Positions 21,594 through 30,553 of a DNA stretch of 64,000 nt are shown here, piece after piece. A program made the position numbers and the translations under genes. Numbering within the stretch: the stretch's first letter is position 1; each line of letters begins with the position of its first letter. The DNA lies in the NCBI GenBank assembly GCA_022457155.1, contig JAJGOT010000421.1:628501-692500 (forward strand). The letters are read 5' to 3'. The notes beneath the pieces were generated by a model. That model searched no databases, was not told the DNA's origin, and was given only the letters and a program-made list of their open reading frames with translations. Source of the stretch: Cladopsammia gracilis. Its lineage: Eukaryota > Cnidaria > Anthozoa > Scleractinia > Dendrophylliidae.

Positions 21594-22554
21594 ATACCTT
21601 ATTGGTACTAATTTTCGCGGGCACTTTTAAGTTAAAATTAAAATTAAGTTGAAATTAAAATTTCGCGAAAAACAGGTCGGCATATTTCGCGGGTCTTTAT
21701 TTTCGCGATTTGGGTGCAAAATTATTTTCTTAGGGAATTAATTTTCGCGAAAATGAAAAAAAAAGAAAAACACATTTTATTTCGAGAATTTTATTATTAT
21801 TTTACACTTCTTAGCTTATTGCTGAAAATCATCAACTCATAACAAAACCAAACTATAGAAACCGCATCGTGTACCATAGGCATAGTCAAATACATTATCC
21901 TTATGCTTAATGTTCTTTGCAATTGTATAATTATACATATTAAACACTTAATGACTGGTCCCGAGGGAAACAAAATTCGGTGTTTCCCGAGGGATCAGTC
22001 ATTAAGTGATTTGTTATATAGCAACACACAAAAAACCACAACACAAGACAGTTTGAACGCCACCTTTTGTCACGGTCTGATCACGTGCGCTAGCGGGCAA
22101 CAGTGCAATGTTACCCTCTGACGTCAAAATTGTTGCGCGCTTTCGCCAATGTTGCCCGCTCAGCACAATTGGCGGGAAACAGTTTGTTTGTTAGATGTCA
22201 TGTGACGATGAATCAACCAATCAACGCGCGCGTTGTATTGACAAAAACTCCAGCTATATAACAATTTACATTGTAGCCGTGAATTAGACTAGAGCTATGT
22301 GTACCATTGGCATAAAGTTCTTGAGCCTCTAATCAATTTCTAGGGCAAGCTCGGTGTCAGTGAACGGGTGTATCTATGTTTATCATCTGAAGGCATGCCA
22401 TAGAGCTTTTACACGTTATACACAATAAAGGGGTATTTCGCGACATTAAAATTCGCGGGATTTTTTTTTTCGCGTCGCTTTAAGTTCGCGATTTTTTTTA
22501 AATCGCGAAAATCGCGAAATGAAAGCGACGCGAAAATTAGTACCAATAAGGTAT
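21594..22554. mobile_element. 961-bp MITE-like element with CGCG-rich subterminal repeats
   Basis: Inverted termini start ATACCTTATTGGTACTAATT and run on through TTCGCG at both ends (21594-21619 and 22529-22554). Inside each end lie many TTTCGCG/CGCGAAA motifs, which look like subterminal transposase-binding repeats. There is no transposase. The element contains its own hairpin at about 21945-22011. I could not assign a superfamily. Confidence 0.65.
21945..22011. repeat. Hairpin (27-bp arms)
   Basis: CACTTAATGACTGGTCCCGA at the left and its near-perfect inverted copy at the right are separated by about 10 bp, forming a strong stem-loop. It may be a small nested element or a structured part of the 961-bp MITE. 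Confidence 0.65.
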
Positions 22555-23430
22555 TTGAACTGCGGATAAACATGAGTTGAGTGAAATTTGTGATCCTCAT
22601 AGTGTGCTATCAACTTAAGGTCGCGGGGGACAGGTTCCGCTCATCAGTATGCATTTATGAAAAGAGTATGCACGAAGTGCGACGGCTGATACCGAAAATG
22701 CGCGAAATATTCACGAACAGGCTCTGTAATGTTTCTGCATCAATAATTGCACGTGCAAAGCGTGTCAACGCTTTGTTCTTTCTGCATGAAGTGTTGACAA
22801 TAGCCTGTGGATTAAAATTAGCAAAACTACCATATATATATTTTTTGCGTTCGTGTTTGCTCGGGAAGCCATCGGAAGCGTAAAAACAAGCAATTTTGTG
22901 TCCAAGAATTCAGCGCGGATAGAGAATTTCATGAGTTGACACTACAGGGAGGTAAACTAGGTGTACTGTAGATTGTCATATCTGGCTCAAAATTTTTAGA
23001 TAGGCTTTCAAAGGGAAGATATGAGGCTTCAAATTCTAACATGGACCATTTTACTCCTTTAAAAGCTAATAACTTTTAATTAAGGTTGAAATCAAAAAAT
23101 CGGAGTCAGATATGACACAATAGACGTTTTGACGGATCAGTGAGTGACGAAATCAACTTGCTTTGTGTTCTTCTCGAGGAGCAAACTTGGACACAAAACT
23201 ACGTTTTCAAACAAACTAACTTTAGTAGCTCAGAGCACTGACGCGAAGCGCGATCCCTTCAATAAAAAAAACAACCCTTATGCACTTCCATTATTCTCCA
23301 ACATCTCTGTTAAATGTTAGCGAAATCGGCTTTCAAACGTTCACGATATAACGTTTTTCAAAGTGACACCCCTGCTAAAATTTTGCCTTATGAATTTATT
23401 CATGACCAGGTATCTCCCGCGACCTTGAGC
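22555..23430. other. No gene; repeat fragment at the left end
   Basis: Bases 22556-22617 are an inverted copy of 23590-23650 and 27272-27335 (motif AACTGCGGATAAACATGAGT). The rest has only a 100-aa open frame (22581-22883) without recognisable features. Confidence 0.45.
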
Positions 23431-23584
23431 AGTTGAAAAAAGCAACCTGAAAAAATTCAGGCTTGAACGGGATTCAAACCCATCTGGTGTGATAGCTCAG
23501 TGGATATAGCATTGCAACGGTATCGCAAGGTCATGGGTTCGAATCCCGTTCAAGCCTGAATTTTTTCAGGTTGCTTTTTCAACT
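23431..23584. repeat. tRNA-centred hairpin (tRNA-derived repeat)
   Basis: Arms of about 51 bp (23431-23482 and 23534-23584) are near-perfect inverted copies. The right arm contains GGGTTCGAATCCCG, a canonical B box and T-loop, and the loop contains TGATAGCTCAGTGG, a canonical A box. A further copy of the tRNA-like half lies at 27541-27632, with CAGTGG and GGTTCGAATTTCG. The duplicated T-arm region lies on both strands, so this is a tRNA-derived repeat rather than a plain tRNA gene. The anticodon arm does not fold cleanly, so I do not call a functional tRNA. Confidence 0.65.
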
Positions 23585-23589
23585 GCTTA

Positions 23590-23655
23590 AGTTAAGAGCA
23601 CACTGCGAGGATCACAAATTTCACTCATGTTTATCCGCAGTTCAAATATATGTTT
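23590..23655 (+). repeat. Dispersed 60-bp repeat, copy 2 of 3
   Basis: Copies lie at 22556-22617 (inverted), here, and at 27272-27335 (direct), sharing GATCACAAATTTCACTCATG and TATCCGCAGTTCAAATATAT. Both direct copies are next to the tRNA-like repeat, so the two may be parts of one composite family. Confidence 0.6.
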
Positions 23656-25666
23656 TTCATATCTTCATAGCCGAGCTCTCGCGGGCCTTCGGCCCGCTCG
23701 CGGAGTTCTATACTCATAGAACCTGTGTCCGTCATTTTTCATGGTCATGGCTAGTGGAATGTTTCGCGGGCGCATGGGTCCGTCACACAGGCTTTGTTTT
23801 TCACGCGGCTGCACGGCCACCGTTACGTCAGCTACGGTAAACACTTTTGTAATGCATTTATAGGAGAATACGGTTTGCAAAGACGTTTTTCCCTGCACTT
23901 ATCTGCGGTTTGCTACTCAAGACAGGTTTCACGTTTCTTAAACAGTGGTCAAGACCACATTTGAGGCTGCATAACTCTGCAAGTCAAGCGTTTTTGCAGG
24001 AATATAGAGCTAAGTGGTTATTTTTAAACCTGATTTCGTCGTAAATTGAAGCTAGTAGATCGTCAAAGCAGTTTGTTTAGAGCTAAACTCCTTTAACCCA
24101 TTGACGGTCGTGCCGGCCAAAACTGGCCGTAATTTTGCAATAACACACATTTAAAATATTCAAAAGAGAAAGCTTTAAAGAATACTCGGAAAAGAAGAAC
24201 TTTAAGCGATGAAATCTTGCTTCGAGGAACTTCGGAACCCGCGAAGAAGCGGAGTTTTAAAGAATTTTCCAGCAGCCGAGAGACATAATGGTAAAATAAA
24301 TTACATTTTTCTATGGGAATTTATGTTGATATCAATTTGTGATTGACGTTTTCTTTGTGTTCTCGTAAGTTTTGGAGAAATGTTTATAAAACGTGCTCAA
24401 ATTCAGTCGGATTGACATCTTGAATTTCTCCATGCGCTCAGCCAGATGCGCTAATAAATACACCTTTTGCTGTTCATTACGAGAAAATACGCATTCATTT
24501 GCGTGAAATGGCGACCAATAGCGCTAAGATATATTCTTTAGCGCCAAAAAACGAACATTTGCGCGTAACTCATATTCAATAACGATTTTTGCATTTTAAT
24601 CAACATTCAATTACATTTTTGGGCATTCTTTTGCGTCATTCGGCATACAAAAGAGAAAAATATACTTTCATTTGCGCTAACATTCCAGTCGTTAACACCA
24701 TCTTGAAAGTCAATTGAGACAATCGACAAACATTGAAGTGCAAAAAACATTTATTAACATTTTTATCACACTGTTTGAAATTCAATAGCATTTCTGGACC
24801 GCGTTAGTGCGGATGAGACAAATATTAATGCGCTTGTACAAACAATTGAGCGTTCTTTACATTCAATATACAAAAATATATTTTCAATTGTACAATACAA
24901 TTTAAAGAATTATTTTGTTCTGAATTTCAATTAACCCTTCAATTATCTCTCTATTCAAACATCTATTCAAAAATCATCTTTACATGTATTTATTATTTAT
25001 TTTTTATTTTATTCAAACATCCTGGCAGATAGGTCTGCATGAAGCGGTACCATTACGCGCCGGCCCACCGAAACCCGGCCATTCCCGCCCCAAACACAGA
25101 GCTTAAAATGCTTTCCTCCTATAGTCCTTTTCCTCCTATAGTCCTTTCCAGGCAATAAGCTGTCTGAAAGCAGCAATCAAGGCCGACATCTCGCGTCCAG
25201 AAATTCAAAGACGTATGGGTAACAGAGCTGAGGCCAGAGCACGAGGAATTCCACTGGGTGAGTTTCGAACACAACTGCTTGAAGCTCTGCACAGAAATAT
25301 CGACACTGTGACCGTAGCAAAAAGCTCGCAATGGTACCGCTTCAGGCAGACCTATCTGCCAAGATGTTTGAATAGAGAGTTTATTGAAGGGTAAACTGAA
25401 ATTCAGAAAAAAAATAATTCTTTAAATTGTACTGTTCAATTGAAAATATATTTTTGTATATTGAATGTAAAGAACGCTCAATTGTTTGTACAAGCGCATT
25501 AATATTTGTCTCATCCGCACTAACGCGGTCCAGAAATGCTATTGAATTTCAAACAGTGTGATAAAAATGTTAATAAATGTTTTTTGTACTTCAATGTTTG
25601 TCGATTGTCTCAATTGACTTTCAAGATGGTGTTAACGACTGGAATGTTAGCGCAAATGAAAGTATA

Positions 25667-26242
25667 GGTGGTCAGACACGAGGGGTCATGTAGCAGGGAC
25701 ATGTCGCAGCGACATGTAGCAGCGAGAAAAAATTGTGTAGTACACACTGAGGGACATGTAGCAGGGACTTGCAGCGGGGACATGTAGCAGGGACAAAATC
25801 ATAGCGCTTGCACACACATGAAAATGTTGCGGGGACATGTCTCAGGGACATGTTGCAGCGACACGTCCCCTCGTGTGAACTCGCACTTTCACAATTGTGC
25901 AACACCAATTTTGGGGACATTTTGTCCCCGCGACATGTCGCACGGAGTTCAACTTGTTGAACTTCATGGGACACGTCGCGGGGACAAAATGTCCCCAAAA
26001 TTGGTGTTGCACAATTCTGAAAGTATCAGTTCACACGAGGGGACGTGTCGCTGCAACATGTCCCTGAGACATGTCCCCGCAACATTTTCATGTGTGTGCA
26101 AGCGCTATGATTTTGTCCCTGCTACATGTCCCCGCTGCAAGTCCCTGCTACATGTCCCTCAGTGTGTACTACACAAATTTTTGTCGCTGCTACATGTCGC
26201 TGCGACATGTCCCTGCTACATGACCCCTCGTGTCTGACCACC
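25667..26242. mobile_element. 576-bp perfect-type hairpin built of GGGACATGT repeats
   Basis: Left and right halves are inverted copies centred near 25955. The ends read GGTGGTCAGACACGAGGGG and reverse complement. Each half carries many copies of (A/G)GGGACATG and GCGACATGT, so it is internally repetitive as well as palindromic. The predicted product frames are mirror images (25672-25998 minus, 25818-26237 plus) and are not credible genes. Confidence 0.8.
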
Positions 26243-26245
26243 TTA

Positions 26246-26422
26246 TAGAGCGTATGCACATGACGTCACGGCGGCCATATTGGTGTACCAAAACAATAGA
26301 ACGGCGGCCATGTTGGTGTACCAAAACAATCCTGTGGGATTTGAACGCTTTTCTTATGTTAACACTTTCTTTTGTTCCAATAAATTTGCATAGCTGCTTG
26401 CCACGTGAGTGCATACGCTCTA
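26246..26422. mobile_element. 177-bp MITE
   Basis: Termini TAGAGCGTATGCAC and GTGCATACGCTCTA are perfect 14-bp inverted repeats. A GGCGGCCAT.TTGGTGTACCA motif is repeated twice inside. It interrupts the arm of the palindromic host element immediately beside the 576-bp hairpin. Confidence 0.7.
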
Positions 26423-26935
26423 TATTTTTCTCTTTTTTATGCCGAATGACGCAAACGAATGCCCAAAAATGTAATTGAATGTTGATTAAAATGCAAAAAT
26501 CGTTATTGAATATGAGTTACGCGCAAATGTTCGTTTTTTGGCGCTAATGAATGTATCTTAGTGCTATTGGTCGCCATTTCACGCAAATGAATGCGTATTT
26601 TCTCGTAATGAACAGCAAAAGGTGTAGTACGCTTTTTGCTTTTAAACATGAACTAACGGATATTTGAATGACAGTTTTCAAAAGATTTTGTTGTCCATTT
26701 TTAGGTGTTTGTTCATTCATTACATAGGTTGAAAAGCGATTTTGTGTAAACAAAACAAGACTTGGATTTTACAGTTCTAACTTCACCCGCGTCGCCTTGG
26801 CAAAGATGTCTGTGTATTTTTTGCAATTTTCATTTCCAAATCAGTTTCTCGGGCAATTTGCGATACGCAACAGGTGTATTTTATTCGGAAAGTAGTCATG
26901 CTAGTTATTCTAGACCTAGAAGTTTTAGAGATTTG

Positions 26936-27165
26936 AATTTACAAAATGCTAATTAGATGACGTCAACCCGGGAATCATTTATTATACAACTACTTGTTTT
27001 CACCTCCAAGTAATATTTTTTACGAAACAATTGACTATCCAGTATTTATTCACATAAATTATTCTCAAGCTGTAAACTGCACATTGTAAATTGGCTTAGA
27101 AATAACGGTTAATTCCCGTGTTGACGTCATCTAATTAGCATTTTCTAAATTCAAATCTCTGTAAC
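26936..27165. mobile_element. MITE-like inverted repeat of about 230 bp
   Basis: The left end, AAATGCTAATTAGATGACGT, returns inverted at 27123-27150 (ACGTCATCTAATTAGCATTT), with inner arms CAACCCGGGAAT and ATTCCCGTGTTG. The interior is AT-rich. It abuts family X copy 1. Confidence 0.6.
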
Positions 27166-28339
27166 TCACAAACGCGACGTTCAAAACAAGAAATATTTTA
27201 CCATTCAACTATTCAATGTACATAGAGTTGATTCTGAAAATAATTTTCTTGGGGTGATAGGCACTTTAAGTTGAGAGCACACTGTGAGGATCACAAATTT
27301 CACTCATGTTTATCCGCAGTTCAAATATATGATTTTCATGTATTCACATTCATATATATTTGTTGTAGTTTTTTTTTTTATTTCAGGTAATTTTTGTTTT
27401 TCCTTTGTTTTAAAGTCATTAGCATATATTACCATACCTAAAAACAATGGAAAAATAAAAATTACCTGGGATAAAACTAACTACAACATATTCAATATCA
27501 TCGGGTATGCAATTGACCATCTACTCATCTAACTTGACATCTCAGTGGAACATTGCACCGGTATCGCAAGGTCATGGGTTCGAATTTCGTTCAAGCCTAA
27601 ATTTTTTCAGGTTGCTTTTTCAACTGCTTAAAGTGTATATGACAGATTTTTTTTTATTTGCTTGATGGAATCTAAATGGTGTTCTTATAAGAAATCGAAA
27701 AGAGTTTTTTCCATATCGATTTTCTTTTCCATGTTTTAGCAGTCTAAAAACGTGAAATTTCACTTCCGGTGGGGTACAAAACCATGCAAGAAGAAAGACT
27801 GGAAATAGTCCGCTATGACGTTAATGCAAGAATGCTGGTGTCGAGGTTTCTCAAAGGAAGAAACATGATTCTATTAAGGTGTGTTGTCTATGGTTGTAGC
27901 AACACGCACCAAAAACGGAGGAACTGAGAAACTGCCACACTGGCATTCTTGTATTGACGTCACAGCGGACTATTTCCAGTCTTTCTTCTTGCGCGGTTTT
28001 GTAACACACTGGAAGTGAAAGTTCACGTTTTCAGACGGCTAAATCAGGGACATGTACCCTGTGTGCCAGAGGTTTTTATTTTTTAGTTCAAATCGGCGAG
28101 TTTGAGCGGCGAAGCCGCGACAACGAGGCGCAACGCGCCGAGAAAAAATAAAAACCTCTGGGCACTCGAGTACACAACCTCATTTCCATGCGATTTGTGG
28201 ATCAGATATCTCACCAAACCGGTTTTAAACCGTGACTGTTTGTTTACATTAAATCTGACAGCTGACATGTTTAAAACGCACGCGGAGCCGTTATACGTGA
28301 CAATATTCCGCGGTCGAGACAGAAATATCAAATCAAAAC
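27166..28339. other. Repeat fragments, no gene
   Basis: Contains a copy of the 60-bp repeat (27272-27335), a tRNA-like half-repeat (27541-27632), a segment flanked by CTTTCTTCTTGC-type inverted sequence (about 27785-27995), and GC-rich inverted stretches (28088-28140). Small mirrored open frames at 28083-28364 are not credible genes. Confidence 0.4.
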
Positions 28340-28399
28340 AGATACATCGATGACATTTTTTCACTGTAGAGTGTTGAGAAAAAGGAGATAGAAGATTTT
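28340..28399 (+). pseudogene. Penelope-like RT fragment, left of Polinton
   Basis: Reads RYIDDIFSL, a stop, then SVEKKEIEDF. RYIDDIF is the catalytic RT motif of Penelope-like elements. The coding signal runs straight to the Polinton target site (the last codons, GAT TTT, are the duplicated hexamer) and resumes at 46650. The in-frame stop shows it was already decayed. Confidence 0.65.
28394..28399. repeat. Polinton target-site duplication, left
   Basis: GATTTT, identical to 46650-46655. Polinton integrases produce 6-bp duplications, so this fixes both ends of the element. Confidence 0.95.
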
Positions 28400-28833
28400 A
28401 GTAGATAATAATCGCTGGTTCTGGTGCAATCCTCGGCCACGTTAATTTTAACGTAAAAATCATTGATTTTTCTCTTCAATCCAGCACAACATTCTCAACT
28501 TCCTTCCCCTCATTTCTCACGTAACATCATCCCCCAAAAGTCCACACGTTTCACCTCTAACTTTTTCCCATGATTTCCTACACAACTTCCAGTCTCTCAC
28601 ATCCCCTCAATCCTCCACGTTTCACATCCCCTCAATTCTCCACAAACATTTCCAACGTTTCACTTCTCCATTGTTCCCCTCAATTCCCCACAATTTCACC
28701 AATTGCAACATGTTTCACCAATTGCTACATGTTGAACATGTTTTTAATCAATTCGAATACGTTTGAATTAAGGTGGCCTCGGATCCCACCAGAACCAGCG
28801 ATTATTATCTACTATTAGGGTGAAAAATCTATT
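28400..28833 (+). repeat. Polinton left terminal inverted repeat
   Basis: 434 bp matching 46216-46649 inverted, with one visible difference (near 28727). The outer 27 bp recur inverted at the inner side (28787-28813), and about 20 of the next 27 bp also match, so the first 414 bp look like a mini-element with its own ends. Tandem-like CCCCTCAAT.CTCCAC and TTTCACCAATTGC repeats occupy the middle. An 82-aa frame inside is a by-product, mirrored in the other repeat. Confidence 0.95.
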
Positions 28834-28871
28834 TCAGAAAGCGAAGCTAGAAATCTATTCCGGAAAGAAAA

Positions 28872-29420
28872 ATGTCTGATTCTGAAGAAGAAGAAATCGA
28901 TTTCATTCCTGAACTCGTTCAGGAAACCCACACAACATGCCATACTCCCAAAAATCCCCGACTGGAACATTTCAAAGATATCATCCGAAAAAATCAGGGG
29001 AAAAATCAAATTCCACTCAAAGATCTCGAGTTTTATCAAGCACAAATTCTCTCCCAGATTCCCCGTGGCGAACTCACAAGAAAAAAAGTCAGGGATTTCG
29101 CCAAAGCTGCCAAATGGGGAAAGAAAGCAAATGACCACGCTCATGAAATCTTCAACCACATAACAGGTCACGACGGAAATGATTATGAACATCTGGAGAA
29201 ATATCTCATCGACGATTTCAAATATTTTTCCCTAGCATATGACGATCTTCATCTCAACAGGAAAAAGTTTCTCAATTGCCATCAAGTTCTTTTCGCCCTG
29301 TTGCAGAAGAACGGTTTCAATCCCAATGAAGATGATTTCAAACTGCTCAAACTTTCATCCAGACGGGCGGAACAAGAAAAAATAATCCAAACCATTTTCA
29401 AAAAATGTAATTGGAATTAA
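28872..29420 (+). CDS. VLTF3-like late transcription factor
   Basis: 182 aa, ATG in the context GAAAAATG. After an acidic N-terminus (residues 3-14), residues 32-44 read EHFKDIIRKNQGK. Residues 66-82 cover GELTRKKVRDF, 130-148 RKKFLNCHQVLFALLQ, and 157-182 KLLKL..RRAEQEKIIQTIFKKCNW. This order matches the poxvirus/NCLDV VLTF3 family core as I know it: HFxE..xQGKE, RKNFLsYxYVL, then LLK..EKLxxQDxIWkkIcxxLgW. The N-terminal zinc finger of many members is absent. Known VLTF3 proteins switch on late virion genes, so here it probably drives the capsid block. It is the first gene inside the left terminal repeat and is followed after 1 nt by the acidic ORF. The identification is by eye and needs a profile search. 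Confidence 0.7.
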   Translation: MSDSEEEEIDFIPELVQETHTTCHTPKNPRLEHFKDIIRKNQGKNQIPLKDLEFYQAQILSQIPRGELTRKKVRDFAKAAKWGKKANDHAHEIFNHITGHDGNDYEHLEKYLIDDFKYFSLAYDDLHLNRKKFLNCHQVLFALLQKNGFNPNEDDFKLLKLSSRRAEQEKIIQTIFKKCNWN

Positions 29421-29421
29421 A

Positions 29422-29883
29422 ATGGATCCATTTAAAAAATTTTTTTTCAATGAAGACGAGCAAAGCGAAGCGAGCGAAGCGAGCCTCAGTGCGAGCGAAG
29501 CGAGTGACCATGACGATTGTTTCACATGCTCAGAGGAAGACGAGCAAAGCGAAGCGAGCGAAGCGAGCCTCAGTGCGAGTGACCATGACGATTGTTTCAC
29601 ATGCTCAGAGGAAGAAACAAGAAGCGACGATGAAACTCCCACCACTTCAGACGAGGAATTCATTGCCTCTGATTCGGAGATGGCGGAAGCTGAGCGAAGC
29701 GACGAAATCGAAGACTCAATTGAACTTCTCTTTGAATCATTCGTCAATCTCCAGGAGGAACACAAGATTCTCAAAAAGGAACTCCAAAAGCAAAGCGGTC
29801 TTCTCTGGGAAATCCACCGGGAAATGAACGAAAGCCAAGCGAAGCAAAACGGGTCAAGCGAAGCGAAACGAAAGCGATGCTAA
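29422..29883 (+). CDS. Acidic low-complexity protein with SEASEAS repeats
   Basis: 153 aa. Its ATG follows the previous TAA by one base (TTAAAATGG). Residues 12-60 consist of two near-copies of a block DEQSEASEASL..SDHDDCFTCSEE, encoded by GAGCGAAGCGAGC-rich DNA. A predicted coiled coil near residues 105-140 (EEHKILKKELQKQ) is followed by a basic tail. The function is unknown. Co-transcription with the VLTF3-like gene suggests a regulatory or DNA-mimic role, but that is a guess. The repeat DNA also occurs elsewhere in the element, so the reading frame has evidently tolerated its expansion. Confidence 0.6.
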   Translation: MDPFKKFFFNEDEQSEASEASLSASEASDHDDCFTCSEEDEQSEASEASLSASDHDDCFTCSEEETRSDDETPTTSDEEFIASDSEMAEAERSDEIEDSIELLFESFVNLQEEHKILKKELQKQSGLLWEIHREMNESQAKQNGSSEAKRKRC

Positions 29884-30011
29884 GCGGTGTTTTGAAATAA
29901 CAGACTGTGAATATTAATGTCAAACATTCATATTCAAATAACCGCTTATTACCACCCACAACAAGTCATTCATTTTATTTAACTTCATTTTTTTATTTAC
30001 AATGACGACAT

Positions 30012-30322
30012 AAAAAGTGCCACGCTGTGGCACTAATAAATAATTCACAAAAAGTGCCACGCTGTGGCACTAATCAATATTCACAAAAAGTGCCACGCTG
30101 TGGCACTAATCAATATTCACAAAAAGTGCCACAGCGTGGCACTAATCAATATTCACAAAAAGTGCCACGCTGTGGCACTAATCAATATTCACAAAAAGTG
30201 CCACAGCGTGGCACTAATCAATATTCACAAAAAGTGCCACAGCGTGGCACTAATCAATATTCACAAAAAGTGCCACAGCGTGGCACTAATCAATATTCAC
30301 AAAAAGTGCCACAGCGTGGCAC
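30012..30322. repeat. Nine-copy 36-bp array of 17-bp palindromes
   Basis: Units start at 30012 and recur every 36 bp (first interval 37) to 30322. Each contains GTGCCAC-NNN-GTGGCAC, a 7-bp-arm hairpin. The 3-base centre is GCT in copies 1, 2, 3 and 5 and AGC in copies 4, 6, 7, 8 and 9, which is exactly the same palindrome in the other orientation. The spacer TAATCAATATTCACAAAAA keeps its direction. The array lies between convergent genes and overlaps the last codons of the 72-aa ORF. Hairpin-mediated transcript ending, a recombination or flip site, or an origin are all possible. Confidence 0.9.
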
Positions 30323-30515
30323 TAACAAAACGTGTCACCAATAGCGTCTTTATCTTCTCTTTTTTGTCTTCCGTTGGCTTGCCTTCTGTCTCACCAGTAA
30401 ACTTTTCCTTTATCTCGTCAAAGCATTTTTGTAAGTAAGGTTGAATATCTGGATGTTTTGTGCCAAGTTCGCGAAAAGATTGGTTTACGTCTTTTAACAT
30501 CTGCTCACTGTTCAT
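30297..30515 (-). CDS. 72-aa helical protein, candidate early gene
   Basis: Starts MNSEQMLKDVNQSFRELG and is Lys/Glu-rich at residues 33-57 (DEIKEKFTGE, DKKEKIK), predicted mostly helical. The last residues are encoded inside the palindrome array. No family is recognised. Unlike most genes of the element its ATG context is ACAAACATG. A TATATAAA box lies about 40 bp upstream and five GGAA-core repeats lie beyond it, so it has its own promoter. It could equally be chance, but the promoter layout argues for a real gene. Confidence 0.5.
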   Translation of the reverse strand: MNSEQMLKDVNQSFRELGTKHPDIQPYLQKCFDEIKEKFTGETEGKPTEDKKEKIKTLLVTRFVSATLWHFL

Positions 30516-30553
30516 GTTTGTTTTCTACTAAAGTTGCTCGCGCAGTGTTTGCG

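Larger units (their letters stand above)
24461..26624. mobile_element. Fold-back element with long arms, itself invaded twice
   Basis: The ends CACCTTTTGCTGTTCATTAC and reverse complement are flanked by TA (24459-24460 and 26625-26626). The left arm (24461 to about 25069) recurs inverted in the right arm, which is broken by a 576-bp hairpin (25667-26242) and a 177-bp MITE (26246-26422). With those removed the right arm matches the left. The loop of about 25070-25335 contains an open plus-strand stretch with EARARGIPLGEFRTQLLEAL and SSQWYRFRQTYLP, perhaps a relic of the autonomous parent's protein. Confidence 0.75.
23665..26935 (+). mobile_element. Interrupted repeat family X (copy 1)
   Basis: The two outer parts (23665-24460 and 26625-26935) match an uninterrupted copy at about 54553-55730. 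Shared landmarks are ATACTCATAGAACCTGTG, GGAATGTTTCGCGGGCGC, GCGGTTTGCTACTCAAGACA, TGCTTTTAAAC and GATTGAAAAGCGATTTT-type sequence. Copy 1 was split by the palindromic element 24461-26624. No protein product or terminal repeat is evident. Copy 2 sits inside a retrotransposon, which proves mobility. Confidence 0.6.

Noticed and set aside
23490..23562. Functional tRNA gene
   Set aside because: A and B boxes are good, but the anticodon arm does not pair, and the T-arm region is duplicated in inverted form. It is a tRNA-derived repeat.
25672..26237. Cys-rich ORFs of 108 and 139 aa
   Set aside because: They are mirror images in the two arms of a hairpin, with no start context. They are by-products of the repeat unit.
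28570..28818. 82-aa ORF in the left TIR, repeated at 46231-46479 on the minus strand
   Set aside because: It lies wholly in the terminal repeat, made of low-complexity CCCCTCAAT/TTTCAC units, and is mirrored only because the TIRs are mirrored. There is no start context and no domain.
29411..29827. Lys/Arg-rich 138-aa ORF on the plus strand
   Set aside because: It is the alternative-frame shadow of the acidic 153-aa gene. GAGCGAAGCGA repeats keep several frames open.
30012..30322. CRISPR-like array (regular spacing, palindromic repeats)
   Set aside because: The spacers are identical rather than unique, the host is eukaryotic, and there are no cas genes.
30027..30438. Two ORFs of repeated VPRCGTNQYSQK-type and INIHKKCH-type peptides
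   Set aside because: These are translations of the 36-bp palindrome array in two frames. The array is better explained as non-coding hairpin DNA.
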